Assembly: GCF_901000735.1 (NCBI RefSeq)
Contig: NC_081547.1
Coordinates: 5,766,001 to 5,830,000 of the forward strand
Reading direction: 5' to 3'
Origin: Corylus avellana
Lineage: Eukaryota; Streptophyta; Magnoliopsida; Fagales; Betulaceae
DNA: 64,000 bases
In this document: positions 49,701 through 59,507 of the stretch, in pieces
Layout: each line of letters begins with the position of its first letter
Numbering within the stretch: the stretch's first letter is position 1
Translations under genes and position numbers: made by a program
The notes under the pieces: generated by a model
Database searches by the model: none
The model's input: only the letters and a program-made list of their open reading frames with translations
Told to the model about the DNA's origin: nothing

Positions 49701-52700
49701 ACAAATGCATGTTCAAACTTCTGTTTGGATTATAGACACAGGGGCTACAGATCATATGGTTAGTTCCATATCATTTTTCACTTCTATTACTGCAAAAGTG
49801 TCTAGAAATGTTAAGTTGCCTAATGGTCAGTTTGTTGAAGTCACTCACATAGGGACTGTCAAAATTTCTGACTCTTTCATTCTCACTAATGTCTTGTGTG
49901 TTCCATCTTTTTCATTCAACCTCATTTCTGTTAGTAAACTTCTTCACAATGTTCATTGCTGCATTATTTTTCTTTCTTGACATTGTTTCATACAGAACTT
50001 ACTCACTTGGAGGACGATTGGCTTGGGTAAAGAGAAGAGTGGCTTGTTTCATCTATTGCTGCCTACATCAAGGAGACATTCACCTGCTGCCCAGACTTTC
50101 ATTCCACCTAGAGCTAATGTTTCTACTTTAAGCCCTTTTAAGAATTCAATTGCTGATGTTTGGCATTTTAGGTTGGGTCACATTTCCAATTCCAGAATCA
50201 AACTTTTACATGATTCTATCCCTGCCATACCATGTAATTCTCCTACCATTTGTACTGTTTGTCCCTTAGCTAAGCAACGTAGGCTTTCATTTCCTATTAG
50301 TACCTCAAGTTCATGTTCTGTTTTTGAATTGGTCCATTGTGATTTGTGGGGACCTTTTGCTGTTTCATCAATAAATGGAAGTCACTATTTTCTTACCTTA
50401 GTTGATGATTTTTCCAGATATACATGGGTTTACTTACTTCATTCTAAATCTCAAACTAGCAATATCATTCAAATCTTTTACAACTTAGTTCTTACTCAAT
50501 TCAAGGTCAAAATCAAAACAATTCGATCTGACAATGGCACTGAGTTTTCCATGCATGATTTCTTTAACTCTCATGGAATAATCCACCAACTTAGCTGTGT
50601 TGAAACTCCACAACAAAATGCTGTTGTGGAACGTAAACATCAGCATTTGCTGAATGTGTCTCGAGCATTGCGTTTTCAAGCTCATCTACCTCTTAAATTT
50701 TGGGGTGATTGTGTTTTAACAGCCACTCACATTATCAACAGAATTCCTACTCCAAATCTTTCTAATAAGTCTCCTTATGAGCTTCTGTTTTCCAAAGTTC
50801 CATCATATGATCATCTTAGGGTGTTTGGTTGTTTGTGTTTTGTTTCTACCTTACATCGAAATAGAAATAAGTTTGATGCTAGGGCAAAGCCTTGTGTTTT
50901 TATTGGATATCCTAATGGCATTAAGGGATATAAACTTTATGATCTTACTTCCAAAACTCCGGTTGTATCTCGAGATGTTCATTTTCATCATGAGTCTGTT
51001 TTTCCTTTTGCTTATCTTCATCACTTCAATTCTGATTGTTCCTTTGTGATTCCACATTCCTTGTCTGATATTTCAACTCCCACTAGTTCAATTCCTGTTT
51101 CTGCAGCAGAAAGTCTATCTAGAACTTCTATTTCTCCTGTTTCATCTTCTGCAATTGATCCTTTACCTGATTCCATTGTTTCTTTACCTGAGTTACCCAG
51201 TGTTTCAGTTCCTACCTCTATTCCTTCTCGAAAGTCTACTCGGCAGAAATGTAAACCTGGATATTTGCAGCAGTATCATTGTAACTTAGCTACTCAATCT
51301 TCCAATTCAATTGATCCTAAGAGTGATATTTCTGTTTCAGGTATTCCTTTTCCACTCAATTCTTTCCTTGATTACAATATGCTTTCTGATTCTTACAAAC
51401 ACTTTAGTTTGGCTGTCTCATCCCAAATTGAACCTCAGTTTTTTCATCAAGCTGCATCTTCTCCTCAATGGCGTGAGGCCATGGCAACTGAAATCAATGC
51501 CCTTGAAGCAAATGATACTTGGGAAATTACTGATCTGCCTCCTGATAAGCACCCTATAGGCTGCAAGTGGGTTTATAAAATCAAATATCGAGCCAATGGG
51601 GAAGTTGAGAGGTATAAAGCTCGTTTGGTTGCAAAAGGGTATACACAAAGAGAAGGTCTTGATTATAGTGATACATTTTCACCAGTTGCCAAATTAACCA
51701 CAGTGAGATGTCTTCTAGCTTTAGCAGCAATTCATAATTGGCATCTTCATCAATTGGATGTCAATAATGCTTTTCTGCATGGCTCCCTTGATGAGGAGAT
51801 TTTTATGAAGTTACCTCTTGGTTTTGGTTTGAAAGATTCATCTAAAGTTTGCAAGCTTAAGAAATCACTTTATGGTCTTAAACAAGCCTCAAGACAATGG
51901 TTTTCTAAATTCTCTTCTACTCTTATACAGCATGGTTTTACTCAATCCATGTCTGATTACTCCCTTTTTACTCAAGTAAAGAAAACCTCTTTTATTATTC
52001 TACTTGTCTATGTAGACGATATTGTCATAGCAAGTAATGACAATCTAGCTATAAAAGAGCTTACACAATTTCTCAATTATGCTTTTAGTTTAAAAGACCT
52101 TGGAGAATTGAAGTTTTTCTTAGGGCTTGAAATTGCAAGAAGTGCAAAGGGCATTTCCTTATCACAAAGGAAATATGCCTTAGAAGTTTTAGATGATTGT
52201 GGAATGCTTGCATGCAAACCCTCTTCTGTTCCTATGGAAGCTAATTTCAAGTTGTCAAGAGAACAAGGTGAATTGATTTCTGATCCAACCACTTACAGAA
52301 GACTTGTGGGAAAGCTGGTTTATCTTACAATTACAAGGCCAGATTTATCATATTCTGTGCAACTCTTAAGTCAGTTCATGGATTCTCCTCGTCAGCCTCA
52401 TCTTGATGCTGCACACAAGGTCCTTAGGTACCTTAAATCTTCTCCTGGACAGGGCATTTTCTTCTCAGCTTCTTCAGAATTACATTTGAAGGCATTTTGT
52501 GATTCTGATTGGGCCGGATGTCCTGATAGTCGCAGATTAGTCACAGGGTTTTGTATTTTTCTAGGAGATTCTCTAATCTCTTGGAAATCCAAAAAGCAAC
52601 ATACGGTCTCAAGATCCTCTGCTGAAGCAGAGTATCGATCCATGGCTGCTGTCACTTGTGAGCTTACTTGGTTACATGCTTTACTGAAAGATTTGCAGCT

Positions 52701-53885
52701 TCAACTTCATCAACCAGCTTTGGTTTTTTGTGATAGTCAAGCAGCTATTCATATTGCTGCCAATCCTGTTTTTCATGAACGCACCAAGCACATCGAAATT
52801 GATTGTCACATTGTGAGAGAAAAACTTGCTACTGGTTTGATTTGCACACTGCATGTTCAGTCCAAGCATCAGCTGGCTGACTTACTCACCAAGCCTCTCT
52901 CTCGCACAGATTTTCATTCTATGTTGTCCAAGTTGAATGTCATCAATATTTTCCATCCTGCTGAACATTCCACTTGAGGGGGGGTATCAAACTGTATTAA
53001 ACTAATCTATTTATTAGTTAGTTTTACAGTTTTAGATAAACAGCTGGTTAGTTAATATTCATACACGTGTGCATCACAGCAGTTAGGTTAGTTGCTGATT
53101 TGTTAGCTTAATCCTCTTGTATATAAACAGGTCAATGTAATCACAATTGATATTCATTGAATAAGAGAATTAGTTTTTTCTCTTTGTTTTCATTGTTTTC
53201 TTGTTAAGTTGCAGATTGGGGTTGTAGAGTTGCAGATGTTGAAGTGTTGGGGAGGTAAGTTGTAATGGAATTTTTAGTAAGAGTACATTTACTATAGCCA
53301 AAAGCCTAAGTTAATGGGCTTGGGTTGCTTAGATATAACATTAACTATTATTTTCTTTATATTTTATCAATGTGAAACTCAATACTCATAATACATTCAC
53401 AATAATCTAACAATGAGTATCGGAGCTTTTTATTTGAGGGAGAGTTAACTCAATGTGACAGAAGAAAAAAAAAAAGAATGAGAGAGAGAGAGAGAAAGAG
53501 GCGGTTGGGAAAAGTTGGGAAAAAGAGATTACAAAACCTAGGTTTTAATTCTCTCATTTAAACTCACATTAAGGACTCAAAATGCATGGTTAACACTTTC
53601 GGTTTAAAAATTATGGTTTAAGACAATTCTAAGACACCTTTAAAGAGGGATTCAGCTATATGAAAAAGAAAGCAATATTGATGACTATTAGAATTCTGAT
53701 TACCCTTCTCTTTTTCAGTGAATGATCCTTCGTAATCTAATCGTGCAATGATGAGTTTCAGGTTCTACTCTCAACAATGGAGGACGTGGGCAGCTTGTTT
53801 TATCCAAACAGCTTGGCGCCGGTACAGGGAGAAAAAGCTCGGTGCAACTATTTATGCATCAAGGTTTGCTGCCAATGCACTTTGA
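34737..53885 (+). CDS. CNGC: Cyclic nucleotide-gated ion channel, copy B (CNGC1-like)
   Basis: Exons 34737-34765, 40538-40931, 41154-41354, 41454-41752, 41968-42079, 43803-44048, 44127-44521 and 53762-53885 give 599 aa with no frameshift. It is very close to copy A: same short N-terminus, same S1-S6 core, GQN filter with NLGS flank, CNBD and IQ motif (here FIQTAWRRYREKK). Differences include loss of three residues after PSSR in the S2-S3 loop, GDFCGDELL in the CNBD signature where A and C have GDFCGEELL, and one residue less in the pore turret (GHNRNK). The GC donor at exon 7 and the in-frame TGA in exon 8 are shared with A. Introns are large: 5.8 kb (intron 1) and 9.2 kb (intron 7), both swollen by mobile elements, so splicing efficiency may be reduced. 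Confidence 0.88.
35259..36872 (-). mobile_element. Degenerate insertion in CNGC B intron 1, probable antisense copia remnant
   Basis: About 1.6 kb with no counterpart in A, where AATTACCCAAACTTAG is continuous at about 17000. It contains CTCCTTGTAGGAGATG twice (35337 and 35381) and TTCTAACATTCTCCCACA at about 35401-35418, which reads in reverse as a polypurine tract followed by an LTR start. The rest is degenerate, with short - strand frames only. The class is inferred. Confidence 0.5.
35357..35382. repeat. (AAT)n microsatellite
   Basis: About nine AAT units between the two CTCCTTGTAGGAGATG words of the degenerate insertion. Confidence 0.85.
37381..38484. mobile_element. Non-autonomous Mutator-like element (MULE) with long TIRs
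   Basis: A 1104-bp insertion flanked by the perfect 9-bp duplication TTAAATTTA (37372-37380 and 38485-38493). The ends are GAGTTAAATACTATTC and the complement of GAATAGTATTTAACCC, and the inverted repeats continue for roughly 380 bp, including matching GGTTTTTGCAGGACCC-type segments near 37690 and 38170. Unit A shows the intact site at about 20240. There is no transposase; about 300 bp of unique sequence lies in the middle. Size, TIR length and 9-bp TSD identify Mutator superfamily. Confidence 0.9.
38690..40052 (-). mobile_element. Gag-only LTR retrotransposon (TR-GAG-like, Ty3-type gag)
   Basis: A 1363-bp element with 382-bp LTRs at 38690-39071 and 39671-40052. Each LTR begins TGATAGG and ends CCTATCA, and only one difference between them is seen. 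The flanking duplication is ACTTG (38685-38689 and 40053-40057); unit A has the empty site at about 20442. On the - strand the initiator-Met primer site TGGTATCAGAGC adjoins the LTR at 39668-39657 and a purine tract (GAAGAGGGGAGGAA) precedes the 3' LTR. The interior codes only for a gag fragment. It lies in CNGC B intron 1. Confidence 0.95.
39102..39656 (-). CDS. Gag-like protein of the small LTR element
   Basis: 184 codons starting MATNRERIES four bases after the primer-binding site. A coiled-coil-like N-terminal part (about residues 1-55, rich in E, R, A, I, L) is followed by a basic linker and a variant zinc knuckle LCFNCNEKFVHGHRC (C-x2-C-x6-HRC type), as in Ty3/gypsy gag proteins, then an acidic tail. 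No protease, reverse transcriptase or integrase is encoded, so movement would need an autonomous relative. An upstream Met inside the LTR (39749) was not chosen because the ATG next to the primer site is the usual gag start. Confidence 0.75.
   Translation of the reverse strand: MATNRERIESLEADVYDVKEGIQRLEEEATSSADRMQRIEEALNEISTLLSVQHGPVNRQPYCTYEQGGPSRGCQQRRANESKLQSINYYPTNVPTVKKISWDEMQRRRAKGLCFNCNEKFVHGHRCNIVQACLIERDGSVMAELGEDKNEESEDINSMGTSATRGHVQESGYKPSTSNSHVRP
41361..41394. repeat. (TTA)n microsatellite in CNGC B intron 3
   Basis: Expanded ATT units directly after the exon 3 donor; unit A has only about four units at the same place (21743-21757). Confidence 0.75.
42373..43516. mobile_element. 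Repeat insertion in CNGC B intron 5 (probable LTR-derived)
   Basis: Counterpart of 22701-23787 in A, with the same ends and with GCTCGGACGG and CGTCCGGACG words. It contains an extra segment near 43460-43490 not seen in A. It entered before the A/B duplication and after the split from C. Confidence 0.5.
44522..48193. other. CNGC B intron 7, left part
   Basis: Matches 24798-28890 of unit A apart from the deleted half of the inverted-repeat element and the longer minisatellite near 46610-46830. Contains the antisense LTR-like piece at 46055-46365. No independent gene was recognised. Confidence 0.6.
48199..48420 (+). repeat. 5' LTR of the copia element
   Basis: 222 bp starting TATCAAACTG and ending TTCTTGTTA. 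It is identical by eye to the 3' LTR. The primer site TGGTATCAGAGCAG follows at once at 48421. A TATA-like TTGTATATAAACAGG lies at about 48331. Confidence 0.95.
48544..52977 (+). pseudogene. Copia gag-pol polyprotein with one in-frame TGA
   Basis: The frame from ATG 48544 (MGDDILVSAPS) to TGA 52975-52977 is open except for one TGA at 49978-49980, between protease and the GAG-pre-integrase region. Gag (about 48640-49330) ends in a CCHC knuckle CTHCGFSGHTIDKC; the protease has DTGATDH (about 49735). The integrase has its HHCC finger (HFRLGH ... CTVCPLAKQ, 50160-50280) and a DDE core with VHCDLWGP, RSDNGTEF and a downstream Glu. The reverse transcriptase has LVAKGYTQREGLDYSDTFSP, QLDVNNAFLHG and YVDD (about 51550-52040). 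RNase H has FCDSDWAGCPDSRR and SSAEAEYR. An upstream frame start inside the LTR at 48415 was not used. The single stop makes this copy non-autonomous unless read through. Confidence 0.93.
52985..53206 (+). repeat. 3' LTR of the copia element
   Basis: 222 bp, identical by eye to 48199-48420, preceded by the purine tract and followed by the AGTTG duplication. Confidence 0.95.
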
Positions 53886-54015
53886 GCGTCTCCACAAAAT
53901 GGTGCAGCTAACACCAAAGTACTACAAAGATTGCAACCGCCGCTGCTACAGAAGCCTGCTGGTGCTGAAGATCATTTAAGGGTATGGTGTTTCATGTGAT
54001 TATCATGTAATTTGA

Positions 54016-54345
54016 ACATTAGCGTGCAAGTGGGAAAGTAGTCATGCCAATACAAGTTATGATTTTCTTGTAATTATAACCTTTTCAGAAGACTGTATCA
54101 TCTAGAAAGTTGAAAACCTTATTTATCTGTAATCTTGTATTTGGCTACATTGTTGGGATACTGCTATTTTAATCCACAGTTATGCTACCATTTCTCATGT
54201 TCTACCTGACATACCAACCAGGTTAGTTGGATTGAATTCTTATCATATTTCAGTCTGCTACTATGTTTGGTTTCTTTAGTATTTTTCTTCACAACTGGTA
54301 TTCAGTACTATATATTTGGCTTGCATCCGATGATTAAATAATTGG
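54016..54345 (+). repeat. CNGC-array 3' flank block, copy 3 of 3
   Basis: Same block as 3856-4264 and 29694-30110, lying after CNGC B. About 85 bp in the middle are missing relative to the A copy (the join reads TCTTATCATATTTCAG at 54238). Confidence 0.75.
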
Positions 54346-57300
54346 AGATTTCTTGTAATTTAAATAAATGGTAGGGACGTGCTTGGGTTAGGTCCGTACG
54401 TAGTGGTTGCCGTAAACAGCGGGATCGCATAACAAAAGGGACGTGCAGATTGGGCCCCTCACGACATGCTCGCTAGGCAACGTGGGCTCGATGGGCGAAC
54501 TGCTATTGGCGACTCCTCTCCTCGCTTCTGGCGGGCTGATTATCTCTCCAACATTAACAAATAACCAAAAAAACTCAAAACACTAAATATCACTTTCATT
54601 TTTACGTCCATATATATATTTGGTAAATCCACATGAAAATACAAACCCTGGTCCTAAAACATGAATATGGCTTCCGGTCATTGGGTAAATGCAACATAAC
54701 ACTTCAAATTTTCACCCATTGAAATCTCTTTCACCATTCCAAAATCAGTATACGTAGCTTGATGTACTAATTTATGGTGGTGCAATACAGAGTTTTCTTC
54801 CGGTCAACGCTCTGGTACACCACCCGATTTTCTTCATTAATTTAATCTCTAAATATCAGACCCACTAGTCAAAATAATATATTTTTTTTATATATATATA
54901 TATATGATTAAAATTTGACTTCAAACAATAGCAACGTATATTGTTTTCTGAACAGTTGACTGACTTTGGTTTTTTAAATGACTTTTGATATGGATGATAC
55001 ATTTCCACCTTACAATTTATGCCAACAGCCATCAGAAGAAACCAACAGCATATTTTCTCGGAATTTGTAATTGTGGATATAAAGACTTACTATAATTAAG
55101 ATCTTGCCCTCCAATTATGTCGTATTAAAAAAATAGATAATCCTATATATATATATATATATATATTTTAAATGAATTCATATCAGTCTCATTCATAGAA
55201 ATCATCATGAGCATAAAGCTCTTACAAGCAACCATAGCCAAAGCTACGAGGTTACAAGCGTCACATATGACGTATTACATTCTAGACTCAAGATCAATCC
55301 TCTAACCCATGACTAATCTACATATTAAAAAACAGATCTGTGCCAAACAAACTCAAACTAATGCATATGTAGTGTTTATTCCTCGGAACTGAGGGTAGAC
55401 AAACCCCCAACCAAAACTCTTTCTCTTCAATCCAAAAGTCAAGATAATGTTCACATTTATTACCCAAAAGTCTAGACCATAGCAAATAATTCAGAGGACA
55501 TCATGCATGTAAATCGAGAGGGGAAAACACCTTATTACAAGCAAAAAAATAAGAAATAAAAGTGTAAAGGAAAATAAAGGGACTAAAACAGAAATACAAA
55601 CAGAATAGAAAAAATCGGACAAACAACTAATGAAAACTAACATAATAGGGAAAAAAAAAAACCAGAGAATCACAAACGGCAGTCGAAAGGAAGCTGATTG
55701 CGGATAATCCTATATTCCTATCATCATCCGTTACTCTTTTTTAATTTTTGGGGTTAGTAGATTTTATAATCTTTCTTCAAGTGGCATAAGTAACCAATCA
55801 CTAAATTCTAAAATAATAAAATAAGACTTACGTCCATCATTGAAAATGGCCCAATAGGAATAAAAAATATTTTAACAATTAGTCTATTTTTTTTTATGGA
55901 GAAAAAAATGTCTAGAATACTATAATTTTTATTATTTAATTATTTACGAATCGATATAGTAATGTGACAATTTATACTTGTAAAATAGTTAAAGAGAATT
56001 TGACTGGTTAATTATTTTATAGATTGCCATAATCATTTGTAAATGACTTTTTGAAAATTTAATAATATTCTTGTTGCTTTTTTCTTTTTCTTTTTTCTTT
56101 TTTTTTTTTTGGGGGAAACAACTGAGTAGATAGACATAATATTATTTATTAATACACCAGGCCCACCTTCTCGATGCAGTTATTTCAATGAACAGCAAAT
56201 GAATTAAAGTCTATTCAATCACTCTTCTCATTTTTGTACAGTTTATAATACGAGATTGAGACACGACAACAAACTCATCTCCATCACATCTTCAAGCTTA
56301 AAATTTGGAGAATCATCTGTTGTTGCGAAGTGCCCTTTCATCTCTATTTTAAGTAATTAAAATTAAGTACTCATTAAAAAAGGAAAATGTAGTTAAAATG
56401 ATATATGCTTTTGTATTTGGTTATCCGCTGTTTATTGGATTGATGTGATAGTGTCTATCAACCTTTAAGTTAATCTCTATAGTTATATCTAGCTAGTAGT
56501 ATACGAGTAAAATGAAGGATGAGTATTTATAATTACATATAATCAAATTTACATATATTCAGGCTATTTAATAATCTGATTATACTTACTATTATATTAT
56601 TGATATACAACTTGATAATGTAACAGTAAAAATATCTATTAAATCAATACTTGTAAAACAAAATACTGGTTTCCATAATCATTTATCTCAATTATTGTAT
56701 AACAATAATATAATAATCTATTAAATAATATTATTGTTTTGAATTTTGCCCATCGGATTGATCCAATCATACGCGGTTTCTTCCATCTTACGACTGACTT
56801 TGACAAGAGTCCAAGATAAAACTTCTTATTTTACGAATCCCTCACCAATTGGAATTGACCATTCTATTTTTATGGTTGGTTTAGAATATAAAAACTTTAG
56901 ACTATAATATTAAAAAATCACACACCCAAACAACCCCTGTTGTTTGGATGCTGGAATTATTCAATAATTCTTTCTTTTCTTTTTTTTTTTTAATTCGTGT
57001 TTGGCTTGCAATGCAATGGGCTAACTCAATTTTTGTTTTCAACCTTATCCAACTTGATTGCATTACCTTAACTCAATTTTCTTCAACTCAAATCAATTTT
57101 TTTTCTTCTTTGAATTCATATTTTTTTGAATTTGCGGAGGGATGGGCAATGGACGAGTACGAAGATCTTGTTGCACTTTGCGTAGAGCGACCCCGCTTTT
57201 TGCGGCAATGGAGAGGTCTGCGATGAGGCCCTTGAGGGCGGTGGTTGCCGTCATCGCATTTCTGAGCTTGCCATTATTGTTGTGCGTCATGCTGTGATTT

Positions 57301-59144
57301 TGCGCGTTCCAAGATTGTGATAGAAGGCGTAAAACGACAACCTCTAATGGATAAGCTGTTATGTGCATCGGAGGCAAATGGGGCTTGACAATTCTGCATT
57401 TAGCATCGTTGAAATAATGATGATGTGTAAATTATAGCGGAAGCAGTATAGAAAATAACACAAAGAACTTTACGGGTAGTTCGGTGTTAGATGCCTACGT
57501 CCATCACTCGGAATAGCCCTAAGGACTACATTATGCTCATTAATTTGATTTGTCTACAATACAGAGATCCTTATTTATAGGGTAGTGTCTAAATACAAGT
57601 ATAGTAATTAAATCTCCTTGATTTGATTACAATCTCAATATTTAATTACAATCCTAATATTTGATTTCTATCGGCATTCTCTTCCAAACATAAATTCTGA
57701 ATTATATTCAATTTAATTCATCTTCCCAAACATGTTTCTCACAATTTTGTTTTCTATTTTCTAAACCATCTAAATATAATTTCAAAACCTTTTTTTTATT
57801 CGGTATTCATAATTTAAAAAAAATAAAAAATAAAAAAAATTACAAAAGAATAATAAAAAAAAATCACAATCTCAAACGTACCTGTACGAAGCCGTCGTAT
57901 TAACGTATGCATGATATGATATAGTTCTGACATGACTAAAAATGATTCACGTAAATTAAATTAAAAGTATTACGGTACGATAAAATTTGTGGGGTCATAT
58001 AATGTTATTTCCTGGAGGCTCGCTTGGGTTGACTTGACCCTTCTCTCCCGCGGACTCCGTCTTGTTTTATATTTCCCTCTCATTTTCTCTCTTTGAGACC
58101 GCAGACTCAGAAAGTTACTGCCATTGCCATTGGAGACTCTCTCCGCGAACTTTCTTCCCAGCCCCCAGGGCTCTGCCTTTTGTCTTTACCAAACTTCTCC
58201 TTCAAAGATTCCTTAATTAGTCTTTTCTGATCGTCCATGAAACCAAACTCGCCTGTAAGGAAGGCCGCCAGATATTTACTGTACAATCTCATGCAATATA
58301 TATAGTCTCTTTCGTTCTCTGTCTGTTTGGTTGATGGGAAACGCTGGGGAAAGGAAAGAAAACTAATCCCAGAGAGCAAGACCCTTTACTTCGGTTGAGC
58401 TTGGTTCCACAATTTGGCCTTCCTAGAGGTGGGTTTTCCTTTTTAATATTTTTGTGGATAGCAGGGCAACATAAGTAGATAAGAGTATGGCTTTTTAATT
58501 TTCTTTTCTTTCACTTTTCTCAGCAAACAAGCAGAAAGTTGGTATTTGCGTGTTAATTTTTTCCATTTTCTGACTTGAAATATGGATGAAACTTTTACCT
58601 CTTTTTCTGTGCAACCAAACAGAAGTTTAATCCGTTTTTGTTTTTGTTTTTCTTCTCATTCCTTGACTTAATGATGATTATAATCTATAAAAAAAAATAA
58701 TAATAATAAAAAAAAAAAAAAAAAAATTTTGTTGTTGATTCTCGTTGTGGATTATCACCGTTATACTTCGTGCATATATTTTATAGCAATAAATAAAAGA
58801 TTAATGGTCCAATTAATAAACTTGCTCTGCCTTAGATATTTTATTATTCTCTCCCTCTCTCTGTGTCTCTAAAGTACGTACCGATGGCTTAATTTCTAAT
58901 TAATTTCTGCATCTAACTGTACGTATAATTAAATAGGATTAGGTACAGTAGAAAGTGATCACGTCATGTTACATGTTTTTAAGCTTCGACTCTTAGATTA
59001 CATAGATAGATTCGTTCATGCTCCATAAATTATACATGTTGATTTTTTAGTCACAAAATCGTTAGTAATATCATGCTTCTGACACCTTTTTTTTAATTTT
59101 TATTTTTATTTTTTTTTGCCTTTATATATGTGTGTGTTAAATCA
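54346..59144. other. Intergenic and leader region of CNGC C
   Basis: Contains the GC-richer repeat 54365-54545, a C-specific stretch to about 55740 with no recognised gene, and flanks that align with A/B only in parts (55800-56400). An antisense LTR-like piece lies at 57411-57700. The conserved probable leader exon is at about 58100-58430 with a TATA-like TTTTATATTT near 58065. Simple AT runs occur at 54890-54905 and 55146-55167. Confidence 0.5.
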
Positions 59145-59390
59145 TCACTTGTTTTAAAAGTTTAAGTTGATAAAAAATAAAAATAAAATTAATTATTTAA
59201 TTTATATTGTAACAATTTTTAATGAAAGCTCAACACTTGAAATATTTAATTAAAATCGAAGGTTAATTACTGAGTTATGGTTTGAACTCAAAACTTGGTT
59301 TTGAACTTCTAATACCATGTTAAATCATTACTTATGTTAAAAAGTAAATTTAATTATTTAATTTATATTATAACGGCACTAACTAAACTT
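59145..59390 (-). mobile_element. TRIM-like miniature LTR element
   Basis: TGTTAAATCATCACTT at about 59147 and TGTTAAATCATTACTT at about 59320 start two similar stretches (TTTAATTATTTAATTTATAT shared). The second is preceded by CTAATACCA, a reversed and decayed Met primer site. The layout fits a terminal-repeat miniature retrotransposon on the - strand, degraded, directly upstream of CNGC C exon 1. Confidence 0.45.
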
Positions 59391-59507
59391 TTTTTTTTTT
59401 TTGGTGTGTGTTTTCAATGCAGAGAATTGCAGGCCTGCATTTTAGCACTTCATAACAATCATCCCAAGTTTGGTTTTTCATATAGTGGCATCTAATTGGC
59501 TGAAGTT

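Larger units (their letters stand above)
48199..53206 (+). mobile_element. Full-length Ty1/copia retrotransposon in CNGC B intron 7
   Basis: A 5008-bp element in the gene's sense orientation, flanked by the 5-bp duplication AGTTG (48194-48198 and 53207-53211). Unit A shows the empty site at about 28889. It has two 222-bp LTRs, a Met primer site, one gag-pol frame with a single stop, and a purine tract (TTGAGGGGGGG) before the 3' LTR. The domain order protease-integrase-reverse transcriptase-RNase H marks copia. The LTR ends are TA...TA instead of TG...CA. Confidence 0.97.
30447..54345 (+). repeat. CNGC tandem unit B
   Basis: Sister of unit A. Enlarged by the 35259-36872 segment, the Mutator-like element, the gag-only LTR element and the copia element. 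Removing these brings its length close to unit A without its own insertions. Confidence 0.8.

Noticed and set aside
48415..49980. Two separate copia genes or a frameshift at 49980-50023
   Set aside because: Both parts are in the same frame and are separated only by one TGA; the apparent second start at 50023 is an internal TTG.
56948..57377. Frames on both strands near 57.0-57.4 kb
   Set aside because: No domain or splice-consistent extension and no counterpart in the other units; too weak to call a gene.
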